Shown here piece after piece: positions 52,047 to 59,872 of a DNA stretch of 64,000 nucleotides. The DNA comes from Antarctobacter heliothermus (GTDB lineage: Bacteria; Pseudomonadota; Alphaproteobacteria; Rhodobacterales; Rhodobacteraceae): assembly GCF_002237555.1 (NCBI RefSeq), contig NZ_CP022540.1:1-64000 (forward strand), in the 5' to 3' direction. Made by a program: the position numbers and the translations under genes. The notes under the pieces were generated by a model. The model searched no databases. It saw only the letters and a program-made list of their open reading frames with translations, and was not told the origin of the DNA. Numbering within the stretch: position 1 is the stretch's first letter; each line of letters opens with the position of its first letter.

Positions 52047-52244
52047 ATGGACAACGACCGTATCGAAGGCAAATGGACCGAAATCAAAGGCCGCCTGCGC
52101 GAGGCCTATGGCACGCTGACCGACGACGAGCTGGAAGAGGCGCGCGGCAACCGCGAGCAACTGGAAGGCAAGTTGCAACAGCGCCTTGGCAAGTCCAAAG
52201 ATGAGGCCCGCGAGGCCCTGGACAGCATTCTCGATAAGGTGTGA
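52047..52244 (+). CDS. CsbD family stress protein
   Basis: A 65-residue protein of CsbD type: MDNDRIEGKWTEIKGRLREAYGTLTDDELEEARGNREQLEGKLQQRLGKSKDEA. CsbD-like proteins are small, acidic, helical general stress proteins of unknown mechanism. It has its own EcfG-type promoter and terminator. Confidence 0.92.
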   Translation: MDNDRIEGKWTEIKGRLREAYGTLTDDELEEARGNREQLEGKLQQRLGKSKDEAREALDSILDKV

Positions 52245-52267
52245 CGGCCTGCATATTTGAACGACCA

Positions 52268-52297
52268 GAGGCCCGCCGGTTTGGCGGGCCTTTTTTT
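52268..52297 (+). terminator. Rho-independent terminator of csbD
   Basis: AGGCCCGCC - GGTTT - GGCGGGCCT followed by seven T. Confidence 0.92.
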
Positions 52298-52315
52298 GGG
52301 TGGTATTGTCTAGGG

Positions 52316-53017
52316 TTAAGCGGGTGCAAAGACCTGACGGCGTCCCTGTGCATAGGCCTGCGACGCCTCACTGAGGGCGCGAAAGATTGCCCGTTGGCGG
52401 CGGGCATAGAACAGATGTTCGGGGTGCCATTGAACCCCAAGCGCGAAGGGATCACGGCACCGCTCGATGGCCTGCACCATCCCGTTGGTGTCGCGTGCTG
52501 CAACGCGAAAATTTTCCCCCAGCACATTCACCGCCTGCGTGTGCAACGCGTTGACCTTCATCGGTTTTGCCCCCAGACGCGCCGCCAGATGCGAGCCCTG
52601 TTCGACGCAGATTTCACGTTTGGGCAGGATCGTTTTGATGGGCTGCGCATCGGGGTAAAGTGACCAGGCGTCTTGATGCAATGTCCCGCCTGCGGCGATG
52701 TTCAGCATCTGCGCCCCCCGACAAATGCCCAGCACCGGAATACCGTCCGCCAGCGCCTGCACTGCGATGTCGTGTTCCATCCTGTCCCGATCCGGGTCCA
52801 AACGTGCAGTCATCTCTAGCGCACCGCCGTACAGTTCGGGCGATATGTCATCGCCACCGCCGATGATCACGCCATCCATGCGGTCAAGATCAACATCCGA
52901 CCGCGCGGTCCATCGCACAGCCCGTGCCCCGGCAAGCCAGAGATTGAACCGCACAAGCGGAAAAATACGCCAACCGGACCGGGTCGATGTCGTCACGCCA
53001 ATCACGGGCCGCCTCAT
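52316..53017 (-). CDS. Class I glutamine amidotransferase, peptidase C26 (gamma-glutamyl hydrolase-like)
   Basis: A 233-residue PuuD/C26-type enzyme: MDGVIIGGGDDISPELYGG, nucleophile Cys in IPVLGICRGAQMLNIAAGG, and the His/Glu dyad in FALGVQWHPEHLFYA. Such enzymes hydrolyse gamma-glutamyl bonds or provide ammonia. It overlaps the amidoligase by four bases, so it almost certainly acts on that enzyme's product. Operons pairing amidoligases and glutamine amidotransferases are known from comparative genomics as predicted peptide- or metabolite-ligating systems. Confidence 0.85.
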   Translation of the reverse strand: MRRPVIGVTTSTRSGWRIFPLVRFNLWLAGARAVRWTARSDVDLDRMDGVIIGGGDDISPELYGGALEMTARLDPDRDRMEHDIAVQALADGIPVLGICRGAQMLNIAAGGTLHQDAWSLYPDAQPIKTILPKREICVEQGSHLAARLGAKPMKVNALHTQAVNVLGENFRVAARDTNGMVQAIERCRDPFALGVQWHPEHLFYARRQRAIFRALSEASQAYAQGRRQVFAPA

Positions 53018-53976
53018 TTGAACAGGCCCTCTCCGTGAGCGCCAATGTGCCGGGACACCACATGGGTCCAGCCCGCGCCGTGACCGGCCCCGTTACGCCA
53101 GGCCTTGCAGAGGGCATCAAATCGCGCCTCATCCGCCGCCAGCGCCTCTACCAACCACCAACGATCCCATTCGTCGGCTATGCTCCAATCCAGCTCATCC
53201 AGACGACAATCCGGTAGGCGCACATGAAAGGCCGGGCGGGAACCGCTGGCCTCCGTCCCGAACAGCGCGGCAAACCCCTCGGGATCAAGCGCATGCAGGA
53301 TCGGCAACAGGTCCAGCCCGTAGTTGCGCCCGCTGAGGTGGCTGTGCACTAATCCCGCCACCTTCGTCAGATCAAGCTGTGGCGTCAGTAGCAGCGCATC
53401 AATGAAATGCACGGGCCAAGGATCGACAAAGGGTAAAATCCGACGTGAGACATTCAGAGGACGCCATTCGCGGAGCCACCCTTCGATCAGGCCATAGGCG
53501 ATGATCGTACGGATCAGAAAGGGATCATCAAAACCGGTGATCTCTGGGTTGAAGTGGATGCCGAACCCGGCGAACAGGCTGTCATTCGTGCCTTTGGCCC
53601 CGGCGTTCCGCAGCGCCGTTGTCAGGTCGATCACACGATCCCATTGGTCAGGAGGCAAAGGCGCGGTGATAATCTCGATCGGGACAATGACCCGCGCCGC
53701 GTCCAGGACGCTTTCAGGCACAAATTGGTGACCCGGCTTGGCATAGCGTGTGTCAAGTTCGACACTGACCGTTCCAATGTCTGTCTCCTCGACACTGTGG
53801 AGATGCGGCCCCTTTCGGGAAACCTGCCCCCCCAGTGTGCGCGCAATGATCTGCGCGGCAAACTTCTCGTCCATTCCGGAAAATTCGATTTCGATCCCGC
53901 AACGCCGAGGCTGGCCTGCGCAGGTTTCGGGGCGGGGCAAAACGCGGAAACCGCGGACGTCATCCAAATGATTCAT
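53014..53976 (-). CDS. Amidoligase family protein (GCS/COOH-NH2 ligase fold)
   Basis: A 320-residue amidoligase of PF12224 type. RRCGIEIEFSGMD supplies the first Glu pair, TVSVELDTRY and IVPIEIITAPLPPD the acidic strand, and TNDSLFAGFGIHFNPEI the His/Asn/Glu metal or ATP site; SRRILPFVDP follows. The family is predicted to form amide bonds using ATP, like gamma-glutamylcysteine ligase. The ATG at 53976 has no ribosome site and lies 8 nt from an EcfG -10, so the mRNA may be leaderless. It is followed by the C26 peptidase gene. Confidence 0.82.
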   Translation of the reverse strand: MNHLDDVRGFRVLPRPETCAGQPRRCGIEIEFSGMDEKFAAQIIARTLGGQVSRKGPHLHSVEETDIGTVSVELDTRYAKPGHQFVPESVLDAARVIVPIEIITAPLPPDQWDRVIDLTTALRNAGAKGTNDSLFAGFGIHFNPEITGFDDPFLIRTIIAYGLIEGWLREWRPLNVSRRILPFVDPWPVHFIDALLLTPQLDLTKVAGLVHSHLSGRNYGLDLLPILHALDPEGFAALFGTEASGSRPAFHVRLPDCRLDELDWSIADEWDRWWLVEALAADEARFDALCKAWRNGAGHGAGWTHVVSRHIGAHGEGLFK

Positions 53977-53984
53977 GCGTTTCA

Positions 53985-54010
53985 AACGCGCTGCCCCCTC
54001 CCCGGGTTCC
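53985..54010 (-). promoter_or_regulatory. EcfG-type promoter of the amidoligase operon (leaderless layout)
   Basis: On the minus strand GGAAC - N17 - CGTT, then 8 nt, then the ATG. Transcription would begin at or within a base or two of the start codon. Confidence 0.65.
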
Positions 54011-54043
54011 CATGCAAATTTGCCCAAAGCGCAGCGATTGCAT

Positions 54044-54069
54044 GGAACCCCTTGCGGTCCACCTGCGTT
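54044..54069 (+). promoter_or_regulatory. EcfG-type promoter towards the PLDc_N gene
   Basis: GGAAC - N17 - CGTT, divergent from the amidoligase promoter and about 174 nt before the PLDc_N start. Confidence 0.6.
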
Positions 54070-54242
54070 CACTCACCAGATCGAACATACCGGAAAGGGA
54101 ACGAACGCTGTCCATCTACCACAGTCGTGCGGCCGGAGAACTGGTCCACCTAAGACACGGTTATGGGACTGATAAATCCGGCGTTTTGTGACCGGCACCT
54201 TTTCCGATCTAGTCCATCCACCTTTCAAGAGGAGACATCACA

Positions 54243-54437
54243 ATGGGAATTGAATTTGCAGGCATAGGCGGACTGATCCTTCTTGGCCTCGCCATCTGGG
54301 CCATCATCAACATCGTCAACTCCAACGCCAGCACAGGCGGCAAGGTGATCTGGACACTGTTCGTGCTGTTCTTGCCGCTCTTGGGCTTCATTGTCTGGCT
54401 GATTGCCGGTCCCCGCTCTGACCGTCGCTTGGCCTGA
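54243..54437 (+). CDS. PLDc_N-domain small membrane protein
   Basis: A 64-residue protein with two helices (GIGGLILLGLAIWAIINIVNS and KVIWTLFVLFLPLLGFIVWLIAGP). The WTLFVLFLPLLGFIVWLIAGPR ending is the N-terminal domain otherwise found on phospholipase D/cardiolipin synthases, here free-standing. AGAGGAGA lies before the ATG. Its terminator follows. Confidence 0.85.
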   Translation: MGIEFAGIGGLILLGLAIWAIINIVNSNASTGGKVIWTLFVLFLPLLGFIVWLIAGPRSDRRLA

Positions 54438-54465
54438 CGGCCCCGCAAAAGACACAACCTGACGG

Positions 54466-54495
54466 AACGCCCGCGCAGAACTGCGCGGGCGTTTC
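54466..54495 (+). terminator. Hairpin terminator after the PLDc_N gene
   Basis: AACGCCCGCGCAG - AA - CTGCGCGGGCGTT, a perfect 13-bp stem, followed by TCC; the T run is short. Confidence 0.7.
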
Positions 54496-54554
54496 CGTAT
54501 CTGCTTCCCTTGATTTGACGGCAACGGGCATGGCCCGGTCCCGGCGTTTTTACA

Positions 54555-54579
54555 GGAACGATTCTACTGGCCATCCGTT
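54555..54579 (+). promoter_or_regulatory. EcfG-type promoter of dps
   Basis: GGAAC - N16 - CGTT, 33 nt before the dps start. Confidence 0.8.
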
Positions 54580-54612
54580 GTCTGTGTGAACTAGCAATCA
54601 GGAGAATTTTCC

Positions 54613-55110
54613 ATGACCGACTCTCTCAAAGTCGTCCCCAGCACTGATTCCGTCTCAACCGGAGTACGCGACACCGAACCCCTGGCCAGCGGCCTGTCCG
54701 ACGTACTGGCAGACACCTATCGTCTGGTCTTCAAGACCCACGCCATACACTGGAACGTCGAAGGTCCGCTGTTCTTTTCGGTGCATCACCTGACCGAAGC
54801 ACAATACCAGGATCTGTTCGCCGCTGCCGATGTCTTGGCAGAGCGCATCCGCGCGCTGGGTCACCTTGCGCCGTCGCGTCTGGATGACATTATCAAACGT
54901 TCGCGCGTCGAAGACGTGACCGACGGCCTCAACACCGCAGACATGATCGAACAACTGGCGGCCGACCACGAAAAGCTGGCACATCGCTTGCATGCCCTGA
55001 TCGAGATGTCCGGCAGCCGCAAGGATCCGGTGACCGAAGACCTGGCAACAGCGCGCAGCGCTTTCCATGAAAAGGCAGCGTGGATGTTGCGCGCATTGTC
55101 CAAGACTTGA
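54613..55110 (+). CDS. dps: Dps family ferritin-like DNA-protecting protein
   Basis: A 165-residue Dps: LADTYRLVFKTHAIHWNVEGPLFFSVHHLTEAQYQDLFAAADVLAERIRALGH contains the intersubunit ferroxidase ligands (His of HAIHWNVEG, Asp/Glu of AAADVLAERI). It stores iron and shields DNA against peroxide as a dodecamer. An AGGAGA site precedes the ATG. It has its own EcfG-type promoter and terminator, a classic general stress gene. Confidence 0.92.
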   Translation: MTDSLKVVPSTDSVSTGVRDTEPLASGLSDVLADTYRLVFKTHAIHWNVEGPLFFSVHHLTEAQYQDLFAAADVLAERIRALGHLAPSRLDDIIKRSRVEDVTDGLNTADMIEQLAADHEKLAHRLHALIEMSGSRKDPVTEDLATARSAFHEKAAWMLRALSKT

Positions 55111-55130
55111 GCTGCACAAACAGCCGCAAC

Positions 55131-55162
55131 AAAAAAAGGCCCGCCGATCCGGCGGGCCTTTT
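55131..55162. terminator. Bidirectional terminator between dps and phyR
   Basis: AAAAAAAGGCCCGCCG - ATC - CGGCGGGCCTTTT: A run, GC stem, T run, serving both convergent genes. Confidence 0.9.
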
Positions 55163-55182
55163 CATAGTCGGTGTGATGATCC

Positions 55183-55995
55183 TCAGCGGATCAGAGTCTC
55201 TGTCGACGCAAAGAACAACGCCTGACTGACGGCAGACCGAACCTGATTTTCGGTATACGGCTTGGAGATCAGGAAGGCCGGTTCCGGCCCCTCGCCGGTC
55301 AACAGTCGCTCTGGGAAGGCTGTAATGAAAATCACCGGCAGATCGCCGTCGCGCGCGATGATCTGGTTGACCGCATCGATACCGCTGGAATCGTCGGCAA
55401 GTTGGATATCCGAAAGGATCAGATCCGGCCGTTCCTTCGCCGCCAGATCAAGCGCATCGCCTTCGGTGCGGGCCACGCCGGTGACCCGGTGGCCCATGTC
55501 CATCACGATACCTTCGAGATCCATGGCAATCACGGCCTCGTCCTCGATGATCATGATCTTGCCGGAAATCGCGTCGCGCATCTCAAGGAATGCGGTCTCG
55601 ACGTATTGGCCAGCTTCGTCGCTGTCGACCTGCATGATCGTCGCCACCTCATCGATGGTGAATTCCTCGATCGTATGCAGGAGCAGCGCCTCACGCGTGT
55701 TTTCCGTCAAGCGCGACAGATGCAGTTGCGCGCGGGCGGCAAGACCCACTTCACCGCCGTTCGAGACCGGCATACCGGACGAACTCCAGATCGCGTGGAA
55801 CACACGGAACAGTGCCACCTTGTCGGACAAGCTGGCATCGTACAGCTCTGGATCGTTCAGAATAGCTTCTAGCGCGGCCGCCGCGTAACGGTCCCCGCTG
55901 TCCTGCTGCCCGGTCAGGGCCCGCGCGTAGCGGCGCAGATACGGAAGGTTGCCACCGATTGCGGATGTCATATCCGGGGAAGACGGGCCAGTCAT
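55183..55995 (-). CDS. phyR: General stress response regulator PhyR
   Basis: A 270-residue regulator combining an N-terminal sigma-factor-like domain (NLPYLRRYARALTGQQDSGDRYAAAALEAIL, LLLHTIEEFTIDEVATIMQVDSDEA, about 15-140) with a C-terminal receiver (GKIMIIEDEAVIAMDLEGIV, phospho-acceptor Asp196 in DLILSDIQL, conserved Thr in VIFITAFPE, Lys in LISKPYT). When phosphorylated it binds NepR and frees EcfG. GGAG lies 8 nt before the ATG. It is divergent from nepR-ecfG with interleaved EcfG-type promoters. Confidence 0.95.
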   Translation of the reverse strand: MTGPSSPDMTSAIGGNLPYLRRYARALTGQQDSGDRYAAAALEAILNDPELYDASLSDKVALFRVFHAIWSSSGMPVSNGGEVGLAARAQLHLSRLTENTREALLLHTIEEFTIDEVATIMQVDSDEAGQYVETAFLEMRDAISGKIMIIEDEAVIAMDLEGIVMDMGHRVTGVARTEGDALDLAAKERPDLILSDIQLADDSSGIDAVNQIIARDGDLPVIFITAFPERLLTGEGPEPAFLISKPYTENQVRSAVSQALFFASTETLIR

Positions 55996-56025
55996 GCTTG
56001 TCGCTCCATTTTTTGACGTTAGTAT

Positions 56026-56050
56026 GGAACCTAACGCGGGTTGTAGCGTT
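56026..56050 (+). promoter_or_regulatory. EcfG-type promoter of nepR-ecfG
   Basis: GGAAC - N16 - CGTT, 34 nt before nepR: autoregulation. Confidence 0.85.
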
Positions 56051-56058
56051 TTGGTTCC
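56033..56058 (-). promoter_or_regulatory. EcfG-type promoter of phyR
   Basis: On the minus strand GGAAC - N17 - CGTT, interleaved with the nepR promoter so that both cannot be occupied fully at once. Confidence 0.8.
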
Positions 56059-56084
56059 GTACCAAGGCGCTGCGAGGCAAAAAG

Positions 56085-56267
56085 ATGACAGAACAGATGA
56101 CGCGGAAAAAGATCAATTCAAGGATTGCCGAAGAAATCGACCGCAACCTGCGGCAGGCTTTTGATGATATGGCAGAACAACCTGTTCCTGACCGCTTCAC
56201 GGATCTTCTTGCCCAACTCAAATCCGCCGAGTCCACGCGCAAGGGCGGGGGCGAAAAGGATGCCTGA
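56085..56267 (+). CDS. nepR: Anti-sigma factor NepR
   Basis: A 60-residue protein: MTEQMTRKKINSRIAEEIDRNLRQAFDDMAEQPVPDRFTDLLAQLK carries the NepR helix-linker-helix core (IDRNLRQAFDDMAEQPVPDRFTDLLAQL). It binds EcfG until PhyR-P titrates it away. It overlaps ecfG by 8 nt, matching the usual nepR-ecfG coupling. Confidence 0.94.
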   Translation: MTEQMTRKKINSRIAEEIDRNLRQAFDDMAEQPVPDRFTDLLAQLKSAESTRKGGGEKDA

Positions 56268-56805
56268 TCCCAGAGAGGAACTGACCGAGCATATCGGGTC
56301 GTTGCGTGCCTTTGCGCTCAGCCTGACCCGAAATTCGGCCACCGCCGACGATCTGGTGCAAGAGACACTCGTCAAGGCATGGACCAACATCGAAAAATTC
56401 GAGACCGGCACAAACATGCGCGCCTGGTTGTTCACCATCCTGCGTAACACTTTTTATTCGCTACGTCGCAAGCGCAAGCGTGAGGTCGAAGACGCGGATG
56501 GCACGATGGGTGAAAGCCTTGCGACCAAACCGGACCACGATGGCCGTCTGAATTTGCGTGACTTCAAGGTAGCCTTTGATCAGCTGCCTGACACCCAGCG
56601 TGAGGCGCTGGTTTTGGTCGGCGCGCAAGGCCTTGCCTATGATGAGGCGGCAGAGGTCTGCGGCGTGGCCGTAGGTACAATCAAGAGCCGAGTTGGACGC
56701 GCCCGCGCACGGTTGGCCGAACTGATGCATCTGTCAGAAAATGAAACGCTGGAAATTACCGATGCTGTGACCGTCGGTGTTGTCGGAGCCCGCCCGGCAG
56801 CCTGA
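56260..56805 (+). CDS. ecfG: ECF sigma factor EcfG (general stress sigma factor)
   Basis: A 181-residue ECF sigma factor: region 2 LRAFALSLTRNSATADDLVQETLVKAWTNIEKFETGTNMRAWLFTILRNTFYSLRRKRKREVED and region 4 FDQLPDTQREALVLVGAQGLAYDEAAEVCGVAVGTIKSRVGRARARLAELM. The NMRAWLFTILRNTFYSxRRKxxREVED block is typical of EcfG. It recognises GGAAC/CGTT promoters, of which this window has many. An almost perfect terminator follows. Confidence 0.95.
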   Translation: MPDPREELTEHIGSLRAFALSLTRNSATADDLVQETLVKAWTNIEKFETGTNMRAWLFTILRNTFYSLRRKRKREVEDADGTMGESLATKPDHDGRLNLRDFKVAFDQLPDTQREALVLVGAQGLAYDEAAEVCGVAVGTIKSRVGRARARLAELMHLSENETLEITDAVTVGVVGARPAA

Positions 56806-56848
56806 CCGAGATCCCGTCGCGCCGCAGGTCAATTCGGTTTTGTTATAC

Positions 56849-56885
56849 AGCGCCGTATCGCCCTTGCGATACGGCGCTTGTTTTT
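56849..56885 (+). terminator. Rho-independent terminator after ecfG
   Basis: AGCGCCGTATCGC - CCTT - GCGATACGGCGCT, a perfect 13-bp stem, followed by TGTTTTT. Confidence 0.92.
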
Positions 56886-56913
56886 ATGAAGGCAGCAATC
56901 CGTCCCTCATCCG

Positions 56914-57840
56914 TCACGTCTCGGCGCGCGCACCCACCCGCGACCGATGCGGACCAAACAGGCACGCCAACGCAAGAATGACGCCGGACACGGTGGCGAT
57001 CATGCCCGCTGCGCTGACCGCATCGTCCGCGCCCAGCCAGAGTGGCCCATAGCCCGCTAGCACATAGCCCCCCACCGCTGAAACGACGGCAAACAGCACC
57101 GACCACAGGACTTGTCGTTCCAGCCCGTTGGTCATTAGCCGGGCAGCAGCAGGTGGGCAGATAAACATCGCAATCACAATGATCGAACCAACCGCGTCGA
57201 ATGCCGCGACCGCCGCAATCGCTGCTGTGATCACCAGCCCCATGCCGATCATGCCGACCGGCAGGCCCAAGGCCTGGGCAAACCCCTCATCAAAGGTCGA
57301 GATCTTCAGCCAGCGCCAGAACACCAGCGTCAGCACGATCACCGCGAAACAAACCACCGCGATGCGCGGCAACTCTTCTGGCACCCCTGCCAGCGCCCAC
57401 GGATCCATGAGCGACGACCAATCCGTCGCCCGCAGCCAGACCAGCGATTCAAGGTTCCCCATCAATGCGTGTTCCACGTCCAGATGCACGCTGGAGGTGT
57501 CACTTTGTTCCAATAGCAGCACGCCTCCGGCAAATAGCGTGGTAAAGGTCACGCCCATGGCGGCGCCCGGTTCAATCCGGCCCAATCGCTTGATCGCCTC
57601 GATCAGGATCACCGCCAGAACCGCCGCACCCGCCGCGCCCAGCAGCATCGGCAGTGCCGCGACGACGCCGGTCAGCAGAAAGGCGACAACGATCCCCGGC
57701 AGCACAACATGGCTGATGGCATCGCCGATTAGCGCCTGCCGCCGCAGGATCAGGAAATTCCCCGGCAATGCGCAAGCGACAGAGGCCAGAATCCCGATCA
57801 GCATCGGCGTCAGCGAGAACATGACAAACTCACTTCCCAT
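56914..57840 (-). CDS. Metal (Mn/Zn/Fe-type) ABC transporter permease
   Basis: A 308-residue permease of the ABC-3 family: CALPGNFLILRRQALIGDAISHVVLPGIVVAFLL, AAMGVTFTTLFAGGVLLLEQ and SIIVIAMFICPPAAARLMTN are typical. It is the second of two permeases in a binding protein-ATPase-permease-permease operon, as in SitABCD/TroABCD. The start overlaps the previous stop by one base (TGATG). Confidence 0.88.
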   Translation of the reverse strand: MGSEFVMFSLTPMLIGILASVACALPGNFLILRRQALIGDAISHVVLPGIVVAFLLTGVVAALPMLLGAAGAAVLAVILIEAIKRLGRIEPGAAMGVTFTTLFAGGVLLLEQSDTSSVHLDVEHALMGNLESLVWLRATDWSSLMDPWALAGVPEELPRIAVVCFAVIVLTLVFWRWLKISTFDEGFAQALGLPVGMIGMGLVITAAIAAVAAFDAVGSIIVIAMFICPPAAARLMTNGLERQVLWSVLFAVVSAVGGYVLAGYGPLWLGADDAVSAAGMIATVSGVILALACLFGPHRSRVGARAET

Positions 57841-59057
57841 CACACGCCCTCCGCCACGGACCGGGGCCCGCCGATCCGCCGGTCGAATTCTGCGATTTCA
57901 TCCGGGGCGAAGACCTGTTCGATCGGTGTCAGCCCGTCATAGCGCCCGGTCAGCCCGGTGTCCTGATGGATTTCCCGCGCGACGTCCCAGCGCCGCTCAT
58001 CGCGCGCAATCTTGGCCGCCTGGGCGCGTCCCGTTTCGGTTGCGACCCCGTCGGCACGGATCAACGCCTCGGCCCGCAGGACGCGTAGGGTCAATTCGTC
58101 GTGGATTGGTTCGGACCGCGACAATGCCAGCAACCCTTGCCGCCGATGCACACGGCGCTGAAACCTGCGATGCCGCAACAGCGCAGCAGCCAAACCTCGC
58201 ACCGGGGCAAACAACAGCGACACCACAAACAGCGCCGCAGAAACCAGCACGATGATCGGCCCCGTCGGCAGATCGGGGGCAGAGGCCGACAGTGCAGCGC
58301 CCAAATATCCCGACAGACCGCCCAGCGCGCCCGCGTACCAGATCACGATATTGCTGCGCTCGGTCCAGAAGCGCGCAGTCACTGGCGGGATGATCAGCAG
58401 GGCAACGATCAGGATCAGCCCAACGATCTTTAGCCCGATCACCGTCACGGCCATCACAAGGACCATCATCAGCCGGTCCACCGCAGGCACGTTGACCCCG
58501 TTGGCCGCCGCATATTCCGCATCGAAGGCCACCAGCGTCATCGGTCGCCGCATGATCCATGTCGCCAGCACCGCCAGCGACCCGCCCACGGCAATCACCA
58601 CTGCGTCCTGAAACAGCATTCCGGCCGTCGACCCCAGTAAAAAGGACTCCAACCCCGCCTGACGCCCTGACCCCATGGTCTGGATCACTGTCAGGATCAC
58701 GATGCCAAAGCCAAAGAACACCGACAGCACCGCACCGATGGCCGCATCCTCTGACAGACGCGTCCGTCGCGCCACCCACTCGACCGCAAGCAGACCGATT
58801 CCGGCTGTTATCGCCGATCCCAGCAACAAGCCCAGCAGGTTCCGGCCATCGCCGCCAAACGACACCATTAAAATAAAGGCCAGCCCGACACCGGGCAGCG
58901 TGGCATGGGCCACTGCGTCAGAGACCAGAGCGCGTTTGCGCAAAAACAGGAACGTCCCCGCCGCACCGGCAGCAAAGCCCAAGAGCGTGGCCCCAACCGC
59001 GACCAGCGCCGCGTTGTAACCGGCCTGCAACAGCAGCGCCTCGATTAAGGGAGTCAC
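57840..59057 (-). CDS. Metal ABC transporter permease with C-terminal MntR/DtxR-like extension
   Basis: A 405-residue protein. Residues 1-290 are an ABC-3 permease (FLFLRKRALVSDAVAHATLPGVGLAFILM, AAIGAVLSVFFGFGIVILTV, LIVALLIIPPVTARFWTER). The remaining 110 residues are soluble: LTLRVLRAEALIRADGVATETGRAQAAKIARDERRWDVAREIHQDTG resembles the end of a winged helix plus the dimerisation start of DtxR/MntR. TPIEQVFAPDEIAEFDRRIGGP resembles their metal-binding helix. Chlamydia YtgCR is the known parallel of such a fusion. Confidence 0.85.
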   Translation of the reverse strand: MTPLIEALLLQAGYNAALVAVGATLLGFAAGAAGTFLFLRKRALVSDAVAHATLPGVGLAFILMVSFGGDGRNLLGLLLGSAITAGIGLLAVEWVARRTRLSEDAAIGAVLSVFFGFGIVILTVIQTMGSGRQAGLESFLLGSTAGMLFQDAVVIAVGGSLAVLATWIMRRPMTLVAFDAEYAAANGVNVPAVDRLMMVLVMAVTVIGLKIVGLILIVALLIIPPVTARFWTERSNIVIWYAGALGGLSGYLGAALSASAPDLPTGPIIVLVSAALFVVSLLFAPVRGLAAALLRHRRFQRRVHRRQGLLALSRSEPIHDELTLRVLRAEALIRADGVATETGRAQAAKIARDERRWDVAREIHQDTGLTGRYDGLTPIEQVFAPDEIAEFDRRIGGPRSVAEGV

Positions 59058-59872
59058 GCGCCCTCTGCCAGCCGCAACTGGTCGATATGCGTGGCCGCCA
59101 GCCGCCCGCCGTAGGTGGCGTTCAGTGCCTCGGAAGTAAAGGTCGTCTCAACCGGGCCTTCGGCGATCTTGCGCACGTTGATCATGAAGACGTGGTCAAA
59201 ATAGTCGCGCACAGTTGCAAGGTCATGATGGACGCAAACCACCGACTTGCCCTCTGCCTTGAGCGATTTCAGTACGTCGATGATCGCCCGCTCTGTCGCG
59301 GCATCCACCCCGGCAAAGGGTTCGTCCAACAGATACAGGTCCGCATCCTGCGCCAGCGCGCGGGCAAGGAACACCCGCTGCTGCTGGCCGCCCGAAAGCT
59401 GGCCAATCTGACGATCCGCAAACCCACCCATGCCGACCCGGTCCAGACAGGACAACGCGCGGGATTTCAGACGCCCGGTAAAGCGGCCCAATAGACCCAC
59501 CTGACGATATAGCCCCATCATCACCACATCGATCACCGTGGTCGGGAAATCCCAGTCCACGCTGGCCCTTTGCGGGACATAGGCGATGCGGGCGCGGGCG
59601 GCGTCAACTGGTTCGCCAAAGCTGGTAACGTCGCCCGACAAGCGCGGGATCACACCCAACGCAGCCTTGAGCAAGGTCGACTTGCCCGCCCCGTTGGGTC
59701 CGATGATCGCCGTCATCTGCGCCGCCGGAAAGGTGGCGTCCACAGAGAACACCGCCGGTTTTTCACCGTAAGAGACGGTCAACCCGCGCAGCGCCAAAGG
59801 GGCATCGGATTTCTGCGGCAGGCGCGCCGCCTGTCCGTCTGCGGCAGCAAGTGTTACTGGCGTGTCCGTCAT
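59054..59872 (-). CDS. Metal ABC transporter ATP-binding protein
   Basis: A 272-residue ATPase: Walker A IIGPNGAGKSTLLKAALG, the family's AYVPQRASVDWDFPTTVIDVVMMG, signature LSGGQQQRVFLARAL, Walker B LYLLDEPFAGVD and switch His in CVHHDLATV. The DWDFPTTVxDVVxMG stretch is characteristic of Mn/Zn importer ATPases. It overlaps both neighbours by four bases. Confidence 0.92.
   Translation of the reverse strand: MTDTPVTLAAADGQAARLPQKSDAPLALRGLTVSYGEKPAVFSVDATFPAAQMTAIIGPNGAGKSTLLKAALGVIPRLSGDVTSFGEPVDAARARIAYVPQRASVDWDFPTTVIDVVMMGLYRQVGLLGRFTGRLKSRALSCLDRVGMGGFADRQIGQLSGGQQQRVFLARALAQDADLYLLDEPFAGVDAATERAIIDVLKSLKAEGKSVVCVHHDLATVRDYFDHVFMINVRKIAEGPVETTFTSEALNATYGGRLAATHIDQLRLAEGA

Noticed and set aside
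54466..54495. GGAAC...CGTT within the PLDc_N terminator as another promoter
   Set aside because: The spacing is 21 nt and the sequence is fully explained by the 13-bp terminator stem.
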